Shown: positions 1 to 4,961 of the stretch, one piece after another
Layout of the letters: every line of letters begins with the position of its first letter
How positions within the stretch are numbered: the first letter of the stretch is position 1
Assembly (NCBI GenBank): GCA_021820825.1
Contig: JAKADD010000202.1
Span: forward strand, 1 to 5,442
Length of the DNA: 5,442 bases
Source: Bacillota bacterium
GTDB lineage: Bacteria; Bacillota; Bacilli; Alicyclobacillales; SLC66
Reading direction: 5' to 3'
Notes under the pieces: generated by a model
The model's input: only the letters and a program-made list of their open reading frames with translations
The model's database searches: none
What the model was told of the DNA's origin: nothing
Translations under genes and position numbers: made by a program

Positions 1-123
1 GTCTGCAAACGCGGAGAGCACCTTCAGTTGGTTGCGGTCGATCAGTCGGTCGATTTCCTCCAAGGCCGGGCGGATCGACCGTTCCACTTCTTCCATCCAG
101 GAAAAATCGGGCTCACTGATCAT
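1..123 (-). CDS. ynbB: YnbB-like PLP-dependent enzyme (aluminum-resistance / methionine gamma-lyase-like family), N-terminal fragment
   Basis: Only the first 41 codons are inside the window; the gene runs off the left edge. The visible protein starts MISEPDFSWMEEVERSIRP and continues with an acidic helix ending in residues close to NQLKVLSAFAD. An Asn-Gln-x-x-Val-Leu-x-Ala-Phe pattern near the N-terminus is what I recall for the YnbB family. These are pyridoxal-phosphate enzymes related to cystathionine and methionine gamma-lyases, often labelled aluminum-resistance proteins; their physiological role is poorly defined. The catalytic PLP lysine lies outside the window, so function cannot be checked here. 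The ATG is preceded by AGGAG with a 10-base spacer, and it overlaps the hflX stop codon by 11 bases, which suggests translational coupling. The identification rests mainly on position directly after hflX, as in B. subtilis (hflX-ynbB-glnR-glnA), and on the short N-terminal match. Confidence 0.8.
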   Translation of the reverse strand, partial: MISEPDFSWMEEVERSIRPALEEIDRLIDRNQLKVLSAFAD

Positions 124-1432
124 ACTGTGACTGCTCCTGTAGCGGGCCTCCGGACAATGTGGAGAAGTGCGCAAACTGCCACGCTTCCCGTTCATCGACC
201 TCGACGTCCATCAGCATATAGGCGTCCGACTCGCGCACGCTGTCCACTCGGCCAATGCGATAAGCCTGCGCCAGTACGTCCGATCGTTCATGCGGAATCA
301 GAAGATGCAAAGCCACCCGCCGCCCGAGAAGCAGATCGATTTTTTCAAGCAATTCCAAAACGCTTTGTTCAGTCAGCGCAGAGCCGATCACCGTCGCCGC
401 AGCCCTCTGGTCCACCAGCAGCGAGGCGTTCGCAACCTGATCCATTTTATTGAAGAATGTCACAATCGGCGCATGCGCATCGAGGGCGCCGAGCAGGACT
501 GTGTAGACGGCCGCCATTTCCTCTCCGATAAAGGGAGACGACGAATCGACAACGTGCACCAGCACATCGGCGTCAACGACCTCCTGCAGCGTCGCATGGA
601 ATGAGTCGATCAGATGATGAGGCAGCTCGCGAATGAAGCCCACCGTGTCGGTGAACACGAATGTCCGGCCGGCAAACGTCGCGCGCCGCACGGCGAGATC
701 GAGCGTATCGAACAGTCGGTCCCGCCCCTGTTCCAGACTCTTCACGCCGAACCGCTTTGCCAGTTGGGAGAGCAGTGTTGTTTTTCCCGCGTTGGTATAC
801 CCAACAATGCCAATGGAGTACACACCCTGACGTTCCCTGCGGCGACGCAGTTCCAGTCTCCGCTGTCCTTCTGCGTTCACCAGTCTGCGCAAATCGGCGA
901 TCTCTTTGCGAATGGTTCTCCGGTCGATTTCCAGCTTTGTCTCGCCGGGTCCGCGCGTGCCGATGCCTCCGCCAAGCCGGGACATCGCCGTTCCCTGGCC
1001 GATCAGTCGCGGCAGCATATAGGAGAGTTGTGCGAGTCGCACCTGTGCCTTGCCTTCAAAACTACGCGCTCTGGTCGCAAATATATCGAGAATCAGTTGT
1101 GTGCGGTCAACCACGCGCACAGCGCAAGCGGCTTCGACATTGCGCAATTGACTGCCGGACAGTTCCACGCTAAACACGACAATGTCGGTCGCCTCGGCCT
1201 GCGCCGCCTGCGCCAGTTCTTCCAGTTTGCCTTTCCCGATGAGCGTGCCAGAGTGGCGTTCTTCCACCACCTGGCTCAAAGACCCCACAACAACCGCGCC
1301 AGCCGCCTGGACAAGACTGGCGAGTTCCATGCGCAGGCGTTCCCGTTCTGCCATGGTCTGTTGTGCGTCAAACACATGCATCAGGAACGCGCGTTCCGGT
1401 TCTGTGCGCCCTTTGACATCATAGACTGACAG
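113..1432 (-). CDS. hflX: GTPase HflX (ribosome-associated, ribosome splitting/rescue), CTG start
   Basis: HflX is an Obg-HflX superfamily GTPase that binds the 50S subunit and, in studied bacteria, splits stalled or stress-inactivated 70S ribosomes. From the proposed CTG start the protein is 439 residues, close to the roughly 420 usual for Bacilli. The N-terminal HflX domain shows LIGKGKLEEL near 64-73, the conserved VVDRTQLILDIFATRA near 107-122, and the glycine-rich linker GGGIGTRGPGETKLE near 154-168. A basic helical segment follows. The G domain has G1 GYTNAGKT (about 211-218), a switch I region with LFDTLD, G3 DTVG (about 262-265) followed by FIRELPHHLIDSFHATLQE, G4 NKMD (about 328-331) and a weak G5 at GSALT. 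The first ATG (1379-1381) would cut into the family's ERAxLxxV-like first strand and has no Shine-Dalgarno. The in-frame CTG at 1430-1432 sits 8 bases after a perfect AGGAGG, and an in-frame TGA lies further upstream. The stop overlaps the next gene by 11 bases. The family assignment is certain; the start is inferred. Confidence 0.95.
   Translation of the reverse strand: MSVYDVKGRTEPERAFLMHVFDAQQTMAERERLRMELASLVQAAGAVVVGSLSQVVEERHSGTLIGKGKLEELAQAAQAEATDIVVFSVELSGSQLRNVEAACAVRVVDRTQLILDIFATRARSFEGKAQVRLAQLSYMLPRLIGQGTAMSRLGGGIGTRGPGETKLEIDRRTIRKEIADLRRLVNAEGQRRLELRRRRERQGVYSIGIVGYTNAGKTTLLSQLAKRFGVKSLEQGRDRLFDTLDLAVRRATFAGRTFVFTDTVGFIRELPHHLIDSFHATLQEVVDADVLVHVVDSSSPFIGEEMAAVYTVLLGALDAHAPIVTFFNKMDQVANASLLVDQRAAATVIGSALTEQSVLELLEKIDLLLGRRVALHLLIPHERSDVLAQAYRIGRVDSVRESDAYMLMDVEVDEREAWQFAHFSTLSGGPLQEQSQYDQ
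134..138 (-). promoter_or_regulatory. Shine-Dalgarno sequence of the ynbB-like gene
   Basis: AGGAG on the minus strand, 10 bases before the ATG at 121-123 and inside the 3' end of hflX. The spacer is slightly long but supports this ATG as the start. Confidence 0.6.
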
Positions 1433-1440
1433 ATTCGCTA

Positions 1441-1446
1441 CCTCCT
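1441..1446 (-). promoter_or_regulatory. Strong Shine-Dalgarno sequence that decides the hflX start
   Basis: AGGAGG followed by T on the minus strand is a full match to the 16S rRNA 3' end. It lies 8 bases before the CTG at 1430-1432. No ATG, GTG or TTG in the hflX frame is suitably spaced from it. The nearest ATG pair (around 1419-1424) is out of frame and opens only a very short reading frame. Confidence 0.75.
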
Positions 1447-1453
1447 GACCACC

Positions 1454-1477
1454 TGACGAGGATCGTCTGGCTCGTCA
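1454..1477 (-). repeat. Inverted repeat (hairpin) in the GTPase-hflX gap
   Basis: In mRNA sense the sequence is TGACGAG, a 10-base loop, then CTCGTCA, a perfect 7-bp stem. A smaller competing stem, GACGA-TCC-TCGTC (1455-1467), uses the loop and the 3' arm of the larger one, so the two structures exclude each other. The stem ends 7 bases before the hflX Shine-Dalgarno sequence. No T-run follows, so it does not look like an intrinsic terminator. It could affect mRNA stability or translation initiation, or it may be chance. Confidence 0.35.
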
Positions 1478-1490
1478 ATTCATCCTGCAT

Positions 1491-2096
1491 TCAGTTTACC
1501 ACATTTGTCCTGCTCAATACCCGTTGCATATCATCGATTCCTTGACCGTGCAGCGCCGATACAGTTACTGGCCGCGCCCGCCGGTCGTTCTTTCTGTACA
1601 GTTCAGTCTGCCGGATTGCGCCAGGCGCGTCGATCTTGTTGAAGACGAGCGTATAAGGAACATTGCGCGCCCTGGAGACATCCAGAATCAGGTTGTCAAT
1701 CGCCGACAACACCCCTTTGTCCAGTGCCGTCGCGTCAACGACGTGGATGATCTGCTCGCTTTGCACCATCAGCGTGAGTGTACGCGCCATGCCTTTGCGA
1801 ATCAGTTCATCGTCGTGAGAATCCTCACAAAGCCCCGTACTGTCATGCAGTACCATACGCTGTCCAATGGACGCGCTCATTCCAACGCCCACTGTCTGAA
1901 TCCCCACTGTCGTGTACCGCGTCGCGCTAACCAGTATGGCCATCGCTTCACGAATCGTAAGCACCCGTTCCCGTACGGCTCCATCCGGCAACTCGTGCAT
2001 GATGAACGCCCATTTGAGCCCGCACGCCTGCGCCAGACGCAGGCACAGGAGCGTCTTACCAACGTTGGGGCGGCCGATCACCAGACATTGGCGCAT
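1491..2096 (-). CDS. Small stand-alone Era/TrmE-like GTPase of unassigned function
   Basis: This encodes a 201-residue P-loop GTPase made of essentially one G domain. It has no transmembrane segment and no C-terminal KH or other RNA-binding domain such as Era carries. Visible motifs are G1 GRPNVGKT (8-15), a possible G2 threonine pair in YTTVGIQTV (about 61-69), G3 DSTG (85-88, with Ser where DTPG is usual), G4 NKID (153-156) and G5 SALHGQG (180-186). About 70 residues separate G1 from G3, clearly more than the roughly 45 of Era or EngA, so there is an insertion before switch I. The start chosen is the ATG at 2094-2096, placed 6 bases after AGGAGG; a further in-frame ATG 30 bases upstream has less support. 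The gene starts inside spoVK, overlapping its last 41 bases, and is followed after 58 bases by hflX. This suggests co-transcription with spoVK and perhaps a ribosome- or spore-related role. I do not recognise a named orthologue. Confidence 0.88.
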   Translation of the reverse strand: MRQCLVIGRPNVGKTLLCLRLAQACGLKWAFIMHELPDGAVRERVLTIREAMAILVSATRYTTVGIQTVGVGMSASIGQRMVLHDSTGLCEDSHDDELIRKGMARTLTLMVQSEQIIHVVDATALDKGVLSAIDNLILDVSRARNVPYTLVFNKIDAPGAIRQTELYRKNDRRARPVTVSALHGQGIDDMQRVLSRTNVVN

Positions 2097-3099
2097 GCTC
2101 TGCCTCCTCCCGAAAGTCAGCGGCAAAAAGCGTCATGACATCCTGCCGCGTCGGCTGTGTACACCCGATCACCCGCAGCGCCTGCCTGCGCATGGCGCGC
2201 TCGATCACATTGCGAACTGTCCGCCCGTTCCCAAAATCAGTTCCCCACCGTTCGTGACGCAAGATCTGCCGCAAGGTGGAGAGCGCATCCGAAGACAGTC
2301 TGTATTGTCGCTCGTCCAGAAGACGCGAGGCAATCTGAAGCAGTTCTCCTTCCGAGAAATCGGGAAAGGAGATCTGAACGGGAAAACGAGATGAAAGTCC
2401 TGGATTAAGAGATAAAAAATAGCTCATTTCATTCTCGTAGCCAGCGAGAATGACGATCAGATTGCCGCTGCGATCTTCCATGCCTTTGACCAGTGTGTCG
2501 ATCGCCTCGCGCCCGAAGTCTTTGTCTCCCCCGCGCGCGAGCGCATACGCCTCGTCGACAAACAGCACGCCGCCCATGGCACGGTCCAGTAGAGAACGCG
2601 TCTTTTGCGCTGTGTGACCGACGTATTCCCCGACAAGATCAGCGCGTTCCACCTCAACCACGTGGCCCTGTGCAAGCACGCCGAGCGTCGCAAAGACGGG
2701 GCCCAAAATACGGGCGACCGTTGTCTTGCCTGTGCCCGGACGCCCTGCAAAGATCATGTGCAATACGGTGCCGTCCGCCCTGAGCCCCATGCGTCGGCGC
2801 AGTGTCTGAACGGCTAGATACGCGTACAATTCATCGATAATCTTCTTGACTTCGTGAAGGCCAATCAGATCGCGCAGCGGCCGCAACAGCGTCTCTTTTG
2901 CAGCGACGGGATCGAAGTCGCCACTCTGCGGACTTGCAGCCAAAATATTTTCAATCTGCTCTGGCGCGCCAAAGCGCAACAAACCTGTTCGCCCGCGCGG
3001 CGCGTCCTGTCTGTAGACCTGGCGCAACTGCTCCAGCGACGACTGAACACTGAGATGTCCGCGCGCCAGTTGATCGATGATCGGTTCCGTTTTCTGCAC
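2056..3099 (-). CDS. spoVK: Stage V sporulation protein K, CbbX/CfxQ-type AAA+ ATPase
   Basis: The 347-residue protein has a single AAA+ module of the CbbX/SpoVK family; B. subtilis SpoVK is about 322 residues, so this one is slightly longer, mainly at the ends. Residues 1-70 are a helical, low-conservation N-terminal region. The family hallmark LIGLHEVKKIIDEL spans about 78-91. Walker A is GRPGTGKT (119-126), a pore-loop-like segment EYVGHT lies at 158-163, and Walker B GVLFVDEA with its Asp-Glu pair is at 177-184. A sensor-1 region VILAGY is at 216-221. The arginine-finger segment NPGLSSRFP is at 232-240, and the sensor-2 region GNGRTVRNVIERA is at 290-302. All catalytic residues appear intact. 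SpoVK is needed for spore maturation in B. subtilis, where it is made in the mother cell; its substrate is not established. The start is GTG, the first possible start after an in-frame TGA, 6 bases downstream of GGGTGA. Its 3' end overlaps the next gene by 41 bases. Confidence 0.93.
   Translation of the reverse strand: MQKTEPIIDQLARGHLSVQSSLEQLRQVYRQDAPRGRTGLLRFGAPEQIENILAASPQSGDFDPVAAKETLLRPLRDLIGLHEVKKIIDELYAYLAVQTLRRRMGLRADGTVLHMIFAGRPGTGKTTVARILGPVFATLGVLAQGHVVEVERADLVGEYVGHTAQKTRSLLDRAMGGVLFVDEAYALARGGDKDFGREAIDTLVKGMEDRSGNLIVILAGYENEMSYFLSLNPGLSSRFPVQISFPDFSEGELLQIASRLLDERQYRLSSDALSTLRQILRHERWGTDFGNGRTVRNVIERAMRRQALRVIGCTQPTRQDVMTLFAADFREEAEHAPMSGDRPPQRW
2103..2108 (-). promoter_or_regulatory. 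Shine-Dalgarno sequence of the small GTPase gene, inside spoVK
   Basis: AGGAGG (within GGGAGGAGG) on the minus strand, 6 bases before the ATG at 2094-2096. It lies within the last codons of spoVK and decides between the two in-frame ATG candidates. Confidence 0.75.
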
Positions 3100-3103
3100 A
3101 GAA

Positions 3104-3129
3104 GGTCACCCGCTTACGTGGGAATGACC
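3104..3129 (-). repeat. Hairpin covering the spoVK ribosome-binding site
   Basis: In mRNA sense: GGTCA, a 2-base bulge TT, CCC, an 8-base loop, GGG, TGACC. This gives 5+3 base pairs, and the 3' arm contains the whole GGGTGA Shine-Dalgarno sequence. Folding would reduce translation of spoVK. That the structure forms in vivo is inference. Confidence 0.45.
3106..3111 (-). promoter_or_regulatory. Shine-Dalgarno sequence of spoVK
   Basis: GGGTGA on the minus strand, 6 bases before the GTG at 3097-3099. It matches the 3' half of the canonical AAAGGAGGTGA. It falls in the 3' arm of the hairpin at 3104-3129, and its last three bases form an in-frame TGA that blocks any upstream start. Confidence 0.55.
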
Positions 3130-3130
3130 C

Positions 3131-3160
3131 AGTATACGCGCGCGCTTTGAGATGGGTGAA
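3131..3160 (-). promoter_or_regulatory. Possible promoter for spoVK and downstream genes
   Basis: In the 74-base gap between the transporter and spoVK, the minus strand reads TTCACC, 18 bases, then TATACT. The second element is a good -10 hexamer (5 of 6 to TATAAT); the first matches TTGACA at 4 of 6. The spacer contains an alternating CG run. No clear sigma-E, F, G or K element was recognised, although a sporulation sigma factor would be expected for spoVK. Weak evidence. Confidence 0.3.
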
Positions 3161-3173
3161 TGCCTATACCGCC

Positions 3174-4061
3174 CTAACGCGCAAATCGCTGCATGAGAAC
3201 GCTGCCGGCGAGAATCACCGCGCCGCCTGCCACGGTGAGCAGCGTAATCGCGCGACCGAGCCAGATCCACTGCAGCAGCGCGGCAAATACAGCCTGCGGA
3301 TAGAAGGTCAGAGCCGCCGAGACGCCCGCGGGCAGGCGCGCCAGTCCGTAGCCGTACAATATGTACGCGATGGTGCTGACAAAGATCACGATAAAGAGCA
3401 GGGCGAACCATTCGTGCGCATTCAAAGCGGTGAGCGCCGTCGCAGCGGAAAACGTCTGTGTGGCGACCAGCACAATCCACAGCATGAGCGCCCCCAGGAG
3501 CGCTGTCAGAGCGAGCACATCAAAGAGCGGCAACCGTCTGAACAGACGGCGCGACAGCACTGTGTACAACGCAAAGGCGGCGGTGCCGATCGCCGCGTCG
3601 CTGATCGCCGCCATACTCTGTGCACCGCGCCCAGCCGCCTGTGAAGCGATGATGACGACGCCCGCGAGCGCAACCACAAGTCCCAGGACCTGACCTCTCG
3701 AGAGCGTTTCGCGATAGAGGAGAAACCCGAACAGCGCGGCGAGAACAGGCGCCGCATTGACAATCAACAGCGATTCGACTGGGGGAAGCGTCGTCAGAGA
3801 CTGATAATAAAAGAGCGGATACAGCACAGAAGAGCAAAGACTTGCCGCCAGCAGCAGCCCCCAGTCCCCTCCGGACAGCGTTCTCACGCGCCGCAGCGCC
3901 GATGCGAGCACAGGCGTGTAGAGCACGGTTGTCAGCGTAAAGCGCCAGGTCGCGAGCGCGAGTGGGCTGAGCGCGGCAATCACAGAAGCGCCCACAACCG
4001 CATGGGCGCCCCAGATGGCGCTGACAAGCAGCAACACGATATATGGCGCCAGTCGCTTCAC
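3174..4061 (-). CDS. EamA/DMT-family transporter (10-TM permease)
   Basis: This is a very hydrophobic inner-membrane protein of 295 residues from the preferred start, typical of the ten-helix drug/metabolite transporter superfamily with two EamA repeats. Repeat 1 opens with YIVLLLVSAIWGAHAVVGA (about 7-25). It ends with the family signature YRETLSRGQVLGLVVALAGV (about 116-135). Repeat 2 covers about 155-290 and ends LLTVAGGAVILAGSVL. The helix preceding that ends in LGR (about 268-270), where an LGE-type acidic residue is common, a small departure from the family pattern. Family members export amino acids, nucleosides or drugs, or import metabolites; the substrate cannot be told from sequence. 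The GTG at 4059-4061 shares four bases (GTGA) with the dapF stop, giving a typical MKRLAPY-like start and translational coupling. An in-frame GTG at 4089-4091 would add ten residues and has an AAGGTGA placed too close to it. Being next to dapF hints at, but does not show, a link to amino-acid metabolism. Confidence 0.9.
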   Translation of the reverse strand: MKRLAPYIVLLLVSAIWGAHAVVGASVIAALSPLALATWRFTLTTVLYTPVLASALRRVRTLSGGDWGLLLAASLCSSVLYPLFYYQSLTTLPPVESLLIVNAAPVLAALFGFLLYRETLSRGQVLGLVVALAGVVIIASQAAGRGAQSMAAISDAAIGTAAFALYTVLSRRLFRRLPLFDVLALTALLGALMLWIVLVATQTFSAATALTALNAHEWFALLFIVIFVSTIAYILYGYGLARLPAGVSAALTFYPQAVFAALLQWIWLGRAITLLTVAGGAVILAGSVLMQRFAR

Positions 4062-4933
4062 TCGCCCGCCTGCGTTTGTTCTGCCAGCCACTCACCTTCA
4101 CAGATCCACGCGGCAGGGCCTGTCATATAGACGTGTCCATCATGATTCCAGGCGATCTGCAGGTCGCCGCCCTGCAGATGGACCGCCACGGTCTCGCCGC
4201 GTTCCAGACGGCCGGTCAGAACCCCTGCGACAACAGCGGCGCAGGCGCCCGTTCCGCACGCCATCGTCACGCCCGATCCCCGTTCCCAGACGCGAAAGTC
4301 CATGTCACGGCTGTGATTGATACTGACAAATTCGACATTGACCCGTTCCGGAAACAGCGCATGTCGCTCGATCGCAGGCCCAATGCCCAACACATCGGCT
4401 TGCGTCGCGTCATCGACAAACAGCACCGCATGCGGATTTCCCATAGACACTCCGGTTAATACAATCTGCTGGTCTGCGACGTCGATCACAGCTTCGATTG
4501 CCGTTTCCTCCGGGTTACCCCCCAGCATGGGCAGTTGACGGCGCTTCAATCCCGGTTCGCCCATGTCGACCGTGACCTCTTCGACAATCAGTTTGTCCGG
4601 GTTCACGTGCAGGTCAAGACGCATCAACCCGGCTTTGGTTTCAATCGTCAGACGCTCTCCCGCGACGATGCCCTTTTCGTAGAGATACTTCCCTACGCAG
4701 CGCAGACCGTTGCCGCAATTCTCCCCCTCGGAGCCGTCTTCATTGAAGATGCGCATTCTGGCGTCGGCAACTACGGACGGTCCCATCGTGATCAGTCCAT
4801 CGGATCCGATTCCCGTATTGACATTGGAAACCGCGCTGGCAAGCGGCGACAACTCCTCTTCCGCAAGCATTTCTTCCCACAGATTGATATAGATATAATT
4901 GTTCCCCAGGCCATGCATTTTTGCGAATTTCAA
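4058..4933 (-). CDS. dapF: Diaminopimelate epimerase
   Basis: DapF interconverts LL- and meso-2,6-diaminopimelate, a cytosolic, cofactor-independent step that supplies lysine and the peptidoglycan cross-linking residue. The protein is 291 residues, of normal length. The N-terminal signature KMHGLGNNYIYIN (5-17) keeps the substrate-binding Asn11, with Asn instead of the commoner Asp at 12. The first catalytic cysteine is Cys73 in ENCGNGLRC, preceded by the conserved FNEDGSEG. GNPHAV (165-170) and the VNVEF segment (198-202) follow. The second catalytic cysteine is Cys226 in MACGTGACA, just after the substrate-contacting ERGSG (217-221). It closes with MTGPA and CEGEW. The start is TTG, because MKFAKMHG matches the family N-terminus exactly and GGAGG lies 8 bases upstream. 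It follows leuS after 28 bases and its stop overlaps the transporter start, so the three are probably co-transcribed. Confidence 0.97.
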   Translation of the reverse strand: MKFAKMHGLGNNYIYINLWEEMLAEEELSPLASAVSNVNTGIGSDGLITMGPSVVADARMRIFNEDGSEGENCGNGLRCVGKYLYEKGIVAGERLTIETKAGLMRLDLHVNPDKLIVEEVTVDMGEPGLKRRQLPMLGGNPEETAIEAVIDVADQQIVLTGVSMGNPHAVLFVDDATQADVLGIGPAIERHALFPERVNVEFVSINHSRDMDFRVWERGSGVTMACGTGACAAVVAGVLTGRLERGETVAVHLQGGDLQIAWNHDGHVYMTGPAAWICEGEWLAEQTQAGE

Positions 4934-4941
4934 ACCGTTCC

Positions 4942-4946
4942 CCTCC
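4942..4946 (-). promoter_or_regulatory. Shine-Dalgarno sequence of dapF
   Basis: GGAGG (within GGGAGGGG) on the minus strand, 8 bases before the TTG at 4931-4933. It supports the TTG start over the internal ATG five codons later. Confidence 0.7.
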
Positions 4947-4961
4947 CGCCCTCACTATCGC

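Noticed and set aside
614..1429. Long plus-strand open frame of 271 codons opposite hflX
   Set aside because: It lies wholly antisense to an unmistakable hflX, is rich in His, Arg, Gln and Ala as expected of a mirror of GC-rich code, and shows no recognisable domain.
1379..1432. Possible frameshift near the hflX 5' end because an out-of-frame ATG pair follows the Shine-Dalgarno sequence
   Set aside because: That frame stops within about a dozen codons, while the hflX frame is open through the CTG with family-like residues, so no frameshift is needed.
1454..1477. Intrinsic terminator between the small GTPase and hflX
   Set aside because: The stem has no following T-run and overlaps the hflX initiation region.
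1524..2138. Plus-strand open frame of 204 codons opposite the small GTPase
   Set aside because: Shadow of the GTPase reading frame with no family motifs; the opposite strand has all G motifs and a good ribosome-binding site.
3137..3144. Alternating CG run next to GTATAC as a special DNA element
   Set aside because: Four CG units in GC-rich DNA are expected by chance; no repeated copies in the window.
3520..4101. Alternative minus-strand frame of 193 codons within the transporter and dapF 3' end
   Set aside because: Arg/Cys-rich out-of-frame translation of a clear membrane-protein gene; no hydrophobic pattern or domain.
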